Assembly: GCF_010389155.1 (NCBI RefSeq)
Contig: NC_057765.1
Location: forward strand, 9,114,001 to 9,178,000
Direction: 5' to 3'
DNA: 64,000 nucleotides
DNA from: Erigeron canadensis
Taxonomy: Eukaryota > Streptophyta > Magnoliopsida > Asterales > Asteraceae
Within the stretch, counting starts at the first letter, position 1. Each line of letters begins with the position of its first letter. The position numbers and the translations under genes were made by a program. Under the pieces are notes generated by a model. That model was not told the DNA's origin. It worked only from the letters and a program-made list of their open reading frames with translations, and did not search any database. Below, piece after piece: positions 47,356-57,914 of the stretch.

Positions 47356-48600
47356 GTGAGTGGTTTGAGCCTTTTGAGAGGGCATGTCATGAGTGCGTCT
47401 GTTAAAGAGGTTAACTTGACTGATGTCCCCTTCGTTCGTGGCTATCAGGATGTTTTCCCTGATGATCTACCCGGCTTACCTCTATCTCGAGAATTTGATT
47501 ATTGTATTAGCCTTGTTCCTAACACAGTTCCTGTAGCAAAAATCCCCTTATAGACTACCAATGACTGAATTACAAGAGTTGGCCGTGCAACTAAAAGAAC
47601 TTAAAGACAAGGCATTTATTAGACCTAGTCAGTCACCGTGGGGAACACCGGTTTTATTCGTCAAAGAGAAAGATGGTTCATTTCGTATGTGTATCGACTA
47701 TCGTGAGCTGAATGTATTAAAAATGAAGATTCGTTATCCCCTTCCTAGGACTGATGATCTATTCGATCAGCTCCAAGGTGCAAAGTGTTCCTCAAAGATC
47801 GACTTACGGTCAGGGTATCATCGATTATGTATACATGAGGACGACATACCAAAAACCGCTTTTAGGACAAGATACATACGATTCGAATTTATAGTGATGC
47901 CCTTTGGATTAACTAACGCTCTGACAATGTTCATGGACTTGATGAATAGAGTGTGTCGACCGTATTTGGACAAGTTTGTTATCATGTTTACTGACGACAT
48001 TTCGAATTATTCAAAGACAAAAGAGGAACATACTGAACATTTGAGATAGGTACTGGAATTGTTGATGGAAAGAAAAACTGTATGAAAAGTTCTCTAAATG
48101 TGAATTTTGGCTGAATAAGGTACACTTTTTGAGACATGATGTGAGCAAGGATGGAATACATATAGATCCTAACAAGGTTAATTCAGTTAAGAATTAGAGA
48201 ACGCCAGAGACGCCGACTGAGGTTAGACGGCTCCTTGGTCTAGCGGGTTATTTTAAAAGATTCATTGAAAAATTTTCTAAGATTACGCTGCCGCTAGTGC
48301 AATTGACGTAGAAAGATATGCCGTATGTTTAAGACGAGAATCAAGAAAAAGCGTTTCAGATTTTTAAGGATAGGTTGTGCAATGCGCCGATTTTAAGTCT
48401 GCCTGAAGGATCAGATGTTTTTGTAGTGTACAACGATGCATTGGGTCAAGGATTAGGTTGTGTCCCTTATGAAAAAAAGGGCAAAGTGATCGCGTACACT
48501 TCGCGACAATTAAAGGTTTATGGGAAGAACTACACAACTCATGATTTGGAGTTAGGAGCATTGGTTTTTGCATTAAAGTGCTGGAGGCACTAGTTGTATA
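47356..48600 (+). pseudogene. Gypsy reverse transcriptase and RNase H
   Basis: At 47356-47553 the frame reads YQDVFPDDLPGLPLSREFDY, the linker before RT. After a one-base frameshift, 47561-48049 reads [38 protein letters not shown] and TDDIS (the usual IDD, with Ile changed to Thr). Stops follow from 48047. At 48375-48593 an RNase H piece reads [20 protein letters not shown]. It is clearly dead, although the RT core is well preserved. Confidence 0.9.
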
Positions 48601-48741
48601 GAATCAAGTGTGTAACCTACACGAATTACAAAAGTCTGTTGCATATAGCAGCAAGATCTGAATATGATGTAAAGGAGATGGCTTGAGTTACTTAGTGTCT
48701 ACGATTGTGACATTCGTTATCACATAAGAAAAGCTAATAAA

Positions 48742-50690
48742 GTGGCTGACGCTCTAAGCTGTAAGGAAATAATTAGGCCTAGACGAGTACGTGCTATGAC
48801 TATCAAAGTGCAAAGAAGTGTTAGAGATCAGATTATAGAAGCACACTCAGTGGTTGCTAGTGTTGAAGAACTTCTTAAGAAGGAATTAAGAGGTATTGAA
48901 CAACATTTGGATAAAAGAGACGATGACGATCTGTATTTTGTGAACAAACTATGGGTTCCTTTCACTGGTGATTTGAGAACATTGATCATGAACGAAGCTC
49001 ATACTTCAATGTATTCGATACATCCGGGTGCTGATAAGGTGTACTATGACTTGCGTGAGTTGTATTGGTGGGCCGACATGTAGAAGGATGTTGTTGAGTT
49101 TGTAAGTCGATGCTTGATGTGTTTACGGGTGAAAGCGGAATATCAGAAATATGTTGGATCACTCAGACAACCAAATATTCCTGAATAGAAGTAGGAATGT
49201 GTGACTATGGATTTTATTACAAAACTACTTAGAATAAAAGGAGGGTCATGATATGATATGGGTGATTGTCGATAGACTGACAAAGTATGCTCATTTCTTG
49301 ACCATACGTTAGAAAGACCCCACAGAGAAATTGGTATAGAAATATATAAAAGAAATCGTGTCGAAACATGGAGAACCAATTTTGATTAATTCAGACAAAG
49401 ATACGCGCTTCAATTCTCAATTTTGGTGAGAATTTCACAAGACCTTTGTGTTAGAGCACATAAAGTGCACAATCTGTTGTCCGATGCAATAATTCTAAAA
49501 GGCTAAGAACTATTAAGTTAATAAGGCCCAGTCCGTTTGTACAGCCTATAAATATAAGTCTTAGGTCACGAATTTAAGTTGGTGATTTAGTTGCAACATA
49601 GAGTCATTCACTAGGTTCTCGAGGTAGAGATCTATACCTCGAGATACCGCCCAAACTATCACGATTCGTCTCAATGATTGTAATCCATAATCATTGTAGA
49701 TGTTGTTCATACGGATTCATCTTGTAATCATATGATTAATGATAGTATTTTTGTGTTTATCTCCTGTTCTTATTATCTTCGTGTGTGTTTATCATGATAA
49801 TCATTAATTAACCCTAAAGACGATCATAGACGGATTCCGCACATCTATGATTGTTAGATCTCGTGTTAATCGATCCGGGAACGTGCTGAAACACGTTTTC
49901 ACACTTTGGGACTAGAATAGATATGAGTACGGTGTACATCCTCAATCCGATGATCAGAGTGAATGTACAATTTAGACTTTAAAAGACATGTTGAGAGCCT
50001 GTGTCCTAGACTTTGGAGGTAACCAGGATGATCATCTACATTTGATAGAATGTTCTTACGATAATTGTTATTACGTGAGTATTAATATGGCACATTTCAA
50101 GGTATTGTATGGACGGAAATGTAGATTGCCTGTCGCGTGGGCCAAATTTGGTAATAGTCGGTTGGTTAGGCCAGAACTAATTGAAGAGACTATTGAGAAA
50201 GTAATTCAGATTAAAGAGCGACTTGAATTAGCACGTGAATGTCAAAAGAAGTATGCTGACGTCAGACGTAGACCTTTGGAATTCAGTGTCGGGGACCGTG
50301 TACTTTTTAAGGTCTCCCCTTGGAAAGGAGTGGTTAGATTTGTCAAGAGTGGAAAACTCGGACCTAGATTTATCGGACCTTTTGAGATACTAGAAATAGT
50401 TGGCGAGGTAGCTTATCAATTGAGACTTTCAGAAGAGCTTAAGGGAGTCATGACGTATTTCATGTGTCGCATCTTCGAAAATGTCTAGCCGAAGAAGATC
50501 GCCATGTGCCTATGGACGAAATCCGGATTGACGATAAGTTGAACTTCGTGGAAGAACCCTTGGAGATTGTAGATCGCACGGTTCAGAAATAAAAAAAAAA
50601 ACCAAGTATATCCTCGTTAAGGTTTATTAGAATTCAAAGCGAGGGACAGAGTATACTTTGGAACGGGAAGATCATTTTAAGACAAGATAC
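48742..50690 (+). pseudogene. Gypsy integrase, split by a solo LTR
   Basis: 48742-49083 holds the zinc-finger region leading to YWWADM, a stop, then SRCLMCLRVKAEYQK. Near 49205 the core has MDFITKL with stops around it, and SDKDTRFNSQFW follows at about 49390. A 455-bp solo LTR interrupts at 49449-49903. After it, 49988-50488 has MLRACVLDF, FKVLYGRKCRLPVAWAK and GPRFIGPFEILEIVGEVAYQ. A degraded C-terminal chromodomain-like tail (EEPLEIVDRTVQK, then KRGTEYTLE) follows to about 50690. The tail supports a chromovirus. Confidence 0.88.
49449..49903. mobile_element. Solo LTR inside the gypsy integrase
   Basis: 455 bp, TGTTAGAGCACATAAAG … CACGTTTTCACA, with a perfect 5-bp target duplication CTTTG (49444-49448 and 49904-49908). 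The integrase reading matches on either side, so the boundary is firm. Confidence 0.92.
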
Positions 50691-50735
50691 CCCAAATTGT
50701 TTAATGGGACTACTGTGAGTTGAATTTCGGGATGA

Positions 50736-50757
50736 AATTCTTTAAACGGGGTAATGC
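50736..50757 (+). promoter_or_regulatory. Polypurine tract region of the gypsy element
   Basis: GATGAAATTCTTTAAACGGGG followed by TAATGC lies directly before the LTR start at 50758, a common layout in plant gypsy elements. Confidence 0.7.
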
Positions 50758-52288
50758 TGTGACAACCGTCATCCGAGCGTATTTTCCCGATGTACTTTTC
50801 CGACCGTCTTTAGTTCTTTCAGTTCATGTACGCGACTTTATAACTAGAATATGTATTTTTAGGGCGTGAAAGTCATTAGTCTGTAAGGCATTATTAACGG
50901 AACGAGTAGACTTATGTTTCTATTGAGACTTTATGAGCATTTAGACTTTAGAAAAATTGCACGTGGACTCGAGAACAAGAGGAATACTAGTTGTCTTGTG
51001 GAAATGCCAAATTAAATGAAATACTTAAAATTTAATCAATTAAAGTTTTAATAAACAAATATGGTCATGTTTATATCCGTTAGAAATCTATTGAAAAGTT
51101 AAATTTTAAGTATGTCGATGATATGAATTTACGAGTCTTGAGTCTTCGTGAATGATCGAGTCAAATGAGATTTGGGAGGGTCAAAGCTAGTCAATTTCAG
51201 TCAAAGCTAGGGTATGGGAGTAAACAAAACCCTAAACTCCTTCCCATTTTCCTCTCATTCTCACAAACACCCCTCTCTCTCTTCTCCCTCTCTTCCTAGC
51301 CGCCCCTCTCCCTCCCACTCTCCCTTTCTCGGCCGCCAGCCGCCATCCACCACCATAAATCACTGCTTGCCGCCATAAACCACCACCACTTCTCACCTTT
51401 TATTCATCTTCATCTTATTTTTTTTTCCTTTTGGGTAAGATTAATTTAGATCTTTGAATTTAAATGATTTTCTTCATAAAAAATCAGAAGATTTCTTATA
51501 TATAGATATAAATCGGTTATATATATATGTATGTGTTTATATATATATATACGAATTTTTCTATCTATATATATATATACACATATTTTCGGCTATATAC
51601 CTTCTTGTCCTTCTAAATCCAACTTTCTTTGAGACATATATATATAAATCGGATGAGTATGTATTTATATACTTAGATCCGAAATTAGTTTTTGATAAAT
51701 GCATTTTTATTTCGGTTATAGATCTTAAAATGTTTTAGATCCGATTTTCTTGACAAAATTACTTGTTTTTCAGTTGTATATATATCTATATAAACATATA
51801 GATCCGATTTCTTGGCCAAACAATTGAGACTTTGAGGCAGGTACCGTAAGGCCAGACTTTGAAACATTGAGACTTTGAGGTCTCTCAGACTTTAAGACTT
51901 GTGACTTTGAGATTTGGACTTGAGACTTGAGTACTTTGACTTATATGGCGTAACTCTGCTCATTATATATTGAACAAATACGTATTTTGATTTAAAAAAA
52001 TCGACAAAAGACTTATTTCTTTGACTAGACTTTTTGACAAAAACCTACGAACTCACCAACCTTTGTGTTGACACGTTTTAGTATACTTTTTAGGTACTCA
52101 GGCTCATCAAGGATAAGGACTTTTATGCTAGGACTGGACTTCGGAGATTTATGCTCCATTACTGATGTCAGACTTTAAGGCTACATGCCTTAGACTATAC
52201 CGTTTAATGACTTATTTCATTAAGTTGTTCTAGCATCATTATGACTTTGAACTCATGTTTTGGGAATATATTTATTATATTCTATTTC
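50758..52288 (+). repeat. Right gypsy LTR, copy a (internally deleted, 3' truncated)
   Basis: It starts TGTGACAACCGTC and follows the 5' LTR closely, but at 51820 it jumps: sequence equivalent to about 42741-44065 is missing. It then continues (AGGCAGGTACCGTAAGGCC) to 52288, where it stops at the equivalent of about 44540, short of the LTR end. Confidence 0.88.
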
Positions 52289-52822
52289 ACTTGTATAGAA
52301 ACTAGTTTGAAAATACTTGGCAATATTTCAAGACAATTAGGGAGAATTTGTTAGGTCCAATTTTGCAATTAAAATTTCTCAGTTGAAACTGGTGAATATT
52401 TTTCCAATTAAAATTCGTTTTATTTTAAAAAATGCAACTGGTGAATTTCTCAGTTGAAACTGGGATCTGGAAAATCTCTCCAGTATGCTAGTTTGGTCTT
52501 GTCTTAAACTGGTGGTCAACCAGATTTCATAACGTTATGTTTTACTTGGTCAATACTTGTGACACGTGATGATACTCGAGTGTTTGTATCGCACTCACAA
52601 ACGTCACCTGACATGTCTTACGTGTCAAGACTCTTTGTTGAAACTTATTGCATTTTTTATGAGAATTGTTGAAGTTAATGGGTGAGTGGGAATACCAGCG
52701 GTCATAGCATTAAATGTTTGATGGGAGGTATTAAATGTCTTTGAACTCTCAAAATTACTAAAAATCAAATTTTTGAAATTGTTTGTAAAATTTGGGGATT
52801 AAAATATCTTTGCGTATATATA

Positions 52823-53438
52823 TTGGTAATATTTTATTGCCTATATATACCCCCACTAAATAATTTCTCATTTACTTCGCACAAAAATTTCTTTCATTTA
52901 CTCTTTCAATCATTCACAATTCGGGATCTCTTTCTCTCTTTCTTCTTTAAATCAAAAGCCCTAAATCCAAAATCTCAAATGGCTCCTAAATCTTCATCTT
53001 CTTCATGTCGCTCTCGTGATGTGAATCTACTCTGTTGAGTATGTTCCATCCGAAAATGTTTCTCATGGTGTTGGTGCCCCCTTAAATTCAAAATTAATAA
53101 AATTAAATCCAAACAATCAAATGGCATCTCTTCAAGGGCATCAGGCCGCTGATTTTCTCATTGGGAGAATCCAATCCTTCCTTCAGGATTCTCCCCTCAG
53201 CGATGCCTTTTCTTTGAACCCAAACAAGTTATTTCATGACTACTTGTGCGAGTTCTGGTACACGGCATCCAACTCTGATGACTGCTCATCCATCTCTTTT
53301 ACTTTAAAGGATGGGTCAGTCCCGTGTACCATCACCACTGAGACATTGAGGGAGTCCCTTAACCTCAATTACTGGAGATAAGATGAGAGTCCAGTGGTGA
53401 TTTCTCCAAATATCAACTTCCAATAGGTCTTCCTTGAC
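52823..53438 (+). pseudogene. 5' part of the accessory reading frame, frameshifted
   Basis: After a TATA-like CCTATATATACCCC (52839) and a leader, an ATG at 52979 reads MAPKSSSSSCRSRDVN. A frameshift near 53025 leads to VEYVPSENVSHGVGAP, then MASLQGHQAADFLIGRIQSF (ATG at 53121), SLNPNKLFHDYLCEFWYTAS and a stop at 53379. FHDYLCEFWYTA-type sequence is known to me from retroelement ORFs in Asteraceae, which supports both the element type and the host guess. It continues into the 999-residue frame after one more break. Confidence 0.65.
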
Positions 53439-56438
53439 ATGGGTAATAAAGAAGTCCTGGAGGGAGGTGTACTGAAGACCAAGGGATCAATTACTATGAG
53501 AGGGCTTTCACCATCCTGGAAGTACTTCATGGTCCATTTGATAGAAAGTTTAGGTGGGAGTTCTGGTGGTTTGGACCAGATAAACTCTTTCCAGGCAGAA
53601 ATGACATACTGCCTGTGGAATGGACTAAGGGTGGACTTCGCAAACATCTTGTTAAGAAGCTTGGTGTTTAAATTAAAAGGCAACAGGGGTCCTTGTATCC
53701 CATTTTCGCGATTTCTATCTCTTTGTTTCATACTAATTCTGGGCAGAGAAGAATACAACAACACTCAATCATTATATTCTGTGCCAGAATTATTAAAAAA
53801 TCTGGACAACCTTGTGTCCACATCTGATGAAGTCCAGATTTCTTCGAGAATGCTACTGGCATTCTCTAAAACTGATGCACCACCACCAGGTGAGTCAGAA
53901 AGACAACTGGGCGGGCCTCAAAATAATGAGGGACCCACCAGTTCATCTGCAGATGCTGTGACTGTTGCAGAACCTGGAGATCTCCCCTCAGGCATCCAGG
54001 CGGTTCCCAAGGCAAGAAGATCTACCAAAAGTAGAAGAAGATCTAGATCAGAACTTGCTATATCTGACCAGTCACAGCCAGTGATCGTGGTCTCTGAATC
54101 ACAAGCCCATGATATTGCAACTGAGGAAAGAGCAGTTGTAGTTGAGGCTCCAGTTACCTCTTTTCAGGGAGAAGATGCTTCGGCAACGAATCCTATAACT
54201 GATGAAACCATTGAGGAAACTCAAACTGGTCATCAGGAGTCTGAACAACTTGTTCAGCCACCCCCAACATTTATGGATCTCGGCATAAATGAGGGTGAGT
54301 TTCAGCTTGAATCTTCGGATTCATCTGAGACTGAATCTGACCAGGAGATGGTTGATGCAACTGTACTTGATCAGCTCCCTTCTCTCCTTGGTCAGCCCCA
54401 AGAACCACAAGTTTCAGTTTCACCACTTGACTTCTCCTCCTTACAAGAAATTCCAACATTCGCCTCTCGACAACTACTTTCATCCATGAATGTGCCTAGA
54501 AATAGACACATTCTTACACCACCGTCGCCGACGTTCACACCTGAGCATTCTCGTCATGAACGTCACATTAAATCTCTTCCCCTTCCTACTTCAACAACTT
54601 CTATTCCTTTAGCTGGTGCAACAACAATTGGAGAACCTTCACTTAATGTACCTCCTCCAGTTGTATATGTTGCATTCCGAGCAGGTCCAGTGGCACCTTC
54701 CCCTCCGTCACTGGACAGCCAGTTCGTGTCTTTCCAAACCGATATCTCAAACCTTTTAACAAGGGTGGAGGATATTCAGAAGACACTGGACAAGAATACC
54801 AAGTCCCTTTCCAAATACCACAAGGATCATATTACCAATGTAAGGGTGGTTGATTTGGGGATTAACAAGTTCTCTGGTAATGAGGACATGGTATTCAGGA
54901 AGCTCAACGAGTTGGTCATTAGCTGCAATTCACTGGCTACTTCTTTAAAGGAAGCTTTTGACTTAACTCAATCAAATGTACACACATCCATCACCAACCT
55001 GTTGAATAATACTGTCAGATCATCAGAGGTTGAGTTAAACGAATTAGAAAGACAGGTCAAATTACTTGTTGACAAACCTGGTCTGGATGTTGTTGAGCTT
55101 GGCAACCAGTTGGCCATTGCAGTTGGTCAGAAAATTGAAAATACCTTGGCTAAAAGGGAAAATAATTTGATAGAAAGGGTGATATCTGAGATCACCAAGA
55201 CTGCAGCGCCCCAGGTTGATCTCACCGCCATAACATCTGAGATCAATCAGTTGAGGTACAGTCTGGATACATTAGCCAGCAAGATATCTGATCACACTAT
55301 TGCAATTGAAAAACTGACCACTGAAGCTGGCAAAGAAAGGGAAAAAGAAGTTGAAAGGGAAGTACCGGCAACTGGGCTCTTTCCAGATGATTTAAATATA
55401 CTTCAAGCAATCCAAAAGAGTCAAGACACCACTTGTGGAAATGTCATGACTCAATCTCAAGAGATTAATCATCTGTGGAGGACAGTACACATGTTATGTG
55501 GAGTCTTCAAAGAGTGCAAGAACATGCAATCGTGGCAGCCTCTAGATCGCTTGCCTTCCAGTCATGCCGATTTTGAAGCTATTAAGCAAGGACTAGATGC
55601 TGCCAAGGGGGAAAGGTCTGTTCGTATCCCTCGCACTCTAGTTGAAGCTTCTGGTTCAGGGAAGGAGATGGTTGTTGCTACCAGTACTGAGGCTGGTAAG
55701 GAGATTATTGAATCTTTTGATGATGTGTTTGATAAGGGGAATGTGGATAAGGGAAAGGTCATTGCAACTGATGACTCTGAGAAACCTGCCGCTGATGTAC
55801 CTATTTTGGAAACTGGCAATGTTGACCAATTGCCTCCAGTTATTGAAAGCGAAAGTCAGAAATTAGCAAGGGTTGGGTATCTGGTCAAGGAAAGGAAGAA
55901 ACAAATGAAGGCCAATCAGTTTGAATCAAGAAAAAATCTTCCAACCCCTCTTGTTGATGTAACTGACGCACAACTCCTTGGCTTGCAACTGTTGGAATAT
56001 AAGAAAATAAAAGAAGATCCAAGGATTGTCAATGCCTTGAAGGAAATGCTTGAAGTAGAACTGGACAAACACTACCAAGACGATGAAGCTGGTCTTGATG
56101 CCAAGTGTTTGAATGTATCAGTGGAAAAGGCTAAAAAGATAAGGTCAGAAGGGATTCTCAAACGGATTGAACAAGTTAAGAAGGTGGTCAGCAAGGTATT
56201 AACTCCACCCAAGTCCAAAGGAAGAAAACAGAAAGCCTTATCTAGAGATGCAAATCTGAGGACTTGGGTAGAACCATCTGAACCCACAACTGATAATATT
56301 CGAGCTGCTACTCACAAACTGAGCACGAGTAAGATCAAGCTGACTAATGAATCAAAGGCTCGCACATACTTATCTGATGTACAACGTCGAAGGCACAATA
56401 AAGGTAAGATCACTGATGTGAAAGTATCGATCAACTGA
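53439..56438 (+). CDS. 999-residue retroelement accessory (post-pol, Env-position) ORF
   Basis: The longest open frame in the window, with no pol domains. Residues 1-140 are helical and hydrophobic (SPSWKYFMVHLIESLGGSSG, RGPCIPFSRFLSLCFILILG). About 145-430 is acidic and Ser/Pro/Gln-rich, probably disordered. About 430-760 is coiled-coil-like (DISNLLTRVEDIQKTLDKN, then ELERQVKLLVDK, TSEINQLRYSLDTLASKISD). The C-terminus is Lys/Arg-rich (PPKSKGRKQKALS). In some plant copia lineages such an ORF sits between pol and the 3' polypurine tract; the tract and LTR start at 56930-56941 fit that. Function is unknown; calling it Env-like reflects position only, as I see no clear signal peptide or transmembrane anchor. 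It is one segment of a longer frame: related sequence lies before it (53121-53381) and after it (to 56667), in shifted frames. Confidence 0.7.
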   Translation: MGNKEVLEGGVLKTKGSITMRGLSPSWKYFMVHLIESLGGSSGGLDQINSFQAEMTYCLWNGLRVDFANILLRSLVFKLKGNRGPCIPFSRFLSLCFILILGREEYNNTQSLYSVPELLKNLDNLVSTSDEVQISSRMLLAFSKTDAPPPGESERQLGGPQNNEGPTSSSADAVTVAEPGDLPSGIQAVPKARRSTKSRRRSRSELAISDQSQPVIVVSESQAHDIATEERAVVVEAPVTSFQGEDASATNPITDETIEETQTGHQESEQLVQPPPTFMDLGINEGEFQLESSDSSETESDQEMVDATVLDQLPSLLGQPQEPQVSVSPLDFSSLQEIPTFASRQLLSSMNVPRNRHILTPPSPTFTPEHSRHERHIKSLPLPTSTTSIPLAGATTIGEPSLNVPPPVVYVAFRAGPVAPSPPSLDSQFVSFQTDISNLLTRVEDIQKTLDKNTKSLSKYHKDHITNVRVVDLGINKFSGNEDMVFRKLNELVISCNSLATSLKEAFDLTQSNVHTSITNLLNNTVRSSEVELNELERQVKLLVDKPGLDVVELGNQLAIAVGQKIENTLAKRENNLIERVISEITKTAAPQVDLTAITSEINQLRYSLDTLASKISDHTIAIEKLTTEAGKEREKEVEREVPATGLFPDDLNILQAIQKSQDTTCGNVMTQSQEINHLWRTVHMLCGVFKECKNMQSWQPLDRLPSSHADFEAIKQGLDAAKGERSVRIPRTLVEASGSGKEMVVATSTEAGKEIIESFDDVFDKGNVDKGKVIATDDSEKPAADVPILETGNVDQLPPVIESESQKLARVGYLVKERKKQMKANQFESRKNLPTPLVDVTDAQLLGLQLLEYKKIKEDPRIVNALKEMLEVELDKHYQDDEAGLDAKCLNVSVEKAKKIRSEGILKRIEQVKKVVSKVLTPPKSKGRKQKALSRDANLRTWVEPSEPTTDNIRAATHKLSTSKIKLTNESKARTYLSDVQRRRHNKGKITDVKVSIN

Positions 56439-56667
56439 GAACCCTGATGTCCATCAGTATGGTCATTCAGAGCATGTGGAGATGTTGAACTTGCTGGAGA
56501 GTAGGCAGTGAAAGAACAAGGTTGAAAAAGGCTGGGAATATGTATTGCAAAATCTGATCAAGTTCAAGGAAAACATTGAAGAAAGATTAGGCCTTGATCT
56601 TGAAAACAAACAGCCAATCTCATCCGTTGCCAAGAGAAGGAAAACTGGTGAAGGGCCATATGTTTAA
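56439..56667 (+). pseudogene. C-terminal tail of the accessory ORF, out of frame
   Basis: After the TGA at 56436-56438, coding resemblance continues in other frames: KGWEYVLQNLIKFKENIEER and SSVAKRRKTGEGPYV, ending at a TAA at 56665. At least one indel and one stop separate it from the main frame. Confidence 0.6.
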
Positions 56668-56940
56668 GTTTTCCTTCTATCTATCTGCTTGTAATTCTAT
56701 TTACTTTCTTGTAACTTCATTGTAAAATTGTGTATATACAAGTTGCTAGATTGTGATTCACAAGTTAGATAACTGATAAGATCTACAAACAATTAAAATT
56801 AAACCCAAGGCATTTGATGATCTATAAAAATGTCTTGGAAACTTAATAGGTTTTACCAAACTCAAGTATTTCAAACTTACACTTGTATAGAAACAAGTTT
56901 GAAAATACTTGGCAATATTTCAGGACAACTAGGGGGAATT

Positions 56941-57914
56941 TGTTAGGTCTAGTTTTGCTGAAAACTGGATCTCTCCAGTTACATTTGGAGAGCATGAAGA
57001 ATTGTCCGAAATATTTGAAGTCCAGTTGCAATGTACAGTTTATGCAACTGACGACTTCCTCCAGTTTAGATCTAAAGACATATACCTGAAGACATTCCAA
57101 TTGAAGTCGAAAACAACAAATGGAAGAAAGAGAATAACAATGGCAACGAAGCCCAGTTGACATTCTGCCAGATCAATCAACTGGAGAATCCTCCAGTGTA
57201 AATGCCTTTACAAAGCTTTACACTGATTACAAGGAGGACCTTTTACACTACATCCTTTTAACCGGACAATAATCTTGTCTGTGGATAAAAGTGCAAAGAT
57301 GTAGAGTGGTTGAATAAAGTAACCTTTTGTCTTACTTTATTTAGCACACACAAAGGATTATTTACTAATACTTTTGTGTGCTGTCAACCATATTTGTACG
57401 TCGAAGTTGAGATCCCAATGCTCATACTTCGACTATAAATAGAGGTTCTTGCCCAAGCATTTCAATAACTTTGCAAACACATACATTCTGCAATATTGGT
57501 GAACTTGTGCAATATTCTCTCAATCGTAAAAAGGAACATTTCACAACTTTAAGTGTTTCGATTGTTAGAAGAATTTCCAAGTATAGATCAATTGTATTTC
57601 ATAGGTTGTTAGGATATTTACATCTTTGTATTATCTTGGTTCCGCAACAACCTTGTATTTTATTTAACAATAAATAAATAAAATACACTTGAAAATTACA
57701 TATTGTCTCACCATATTTTCTTACTTGTCAGTTACATTATTGCATTGTATTTACTTATTCTACCTGTCACCTTAATAAGTAACATTCCAGTTAACCTGGT
57801 ACACTACTCACTCTAAACTGGTCACCTCCAGATTAAGGAATAGTGTTGCAAAGTACTCTCACCATTGACATAGAGGTGTCTTCAGCACCCATCTAGTATT
57901 AGTTGGGACTTACA
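56941..57914 (+). repeat. Probable 3' LTR of the copia-lineage block
   Basis: TGTTAGGTCTAG … TTGGGACTTACA, preceded by AGGGGGAATT (polypurine tract), with a TATA box at 57434. It is rich in CCAGTT/AACTGG motifs. The next base begins gypsy LTR sequence (TGCCGCCG). Confidence 0.7.

Larger units (their letters stand above)
52289..57914 (+). mobile_element. Block from a copia lineage with a long accessory ORF
   Basis: A foreign block between two partial gypsy LTR copies. Its left edge (52289-52368) and an internal zone (56881-56960) are related: both read ACTTGTATAGAAAC … GAATTTGTTAGGTCYA, i.e. a polypurine tract followed by an LTR start. From 56941 (TGTTAGGTC) to 57914 (GGGACTTACA) is a plausible 974-bp 3' LTR with a TATA box (ACTATAAATAGAGG, 57434). 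The zone between holds the accessory ORF. Sequence after 52369 does not match the LTR at 56941, so this is not a simple complete element. Confidence 0.65.

Noticed and set aside
51454..51738. Tyr/Ile-rich 94-codon frame (also at 58011-58286)
   Set aside because: Translation of TATATA microsatellite in the gypsy LTR.
53369..53764. 131-codon minus-strand frame
   Set aside because: Antisense shadow of the accessory ORF.
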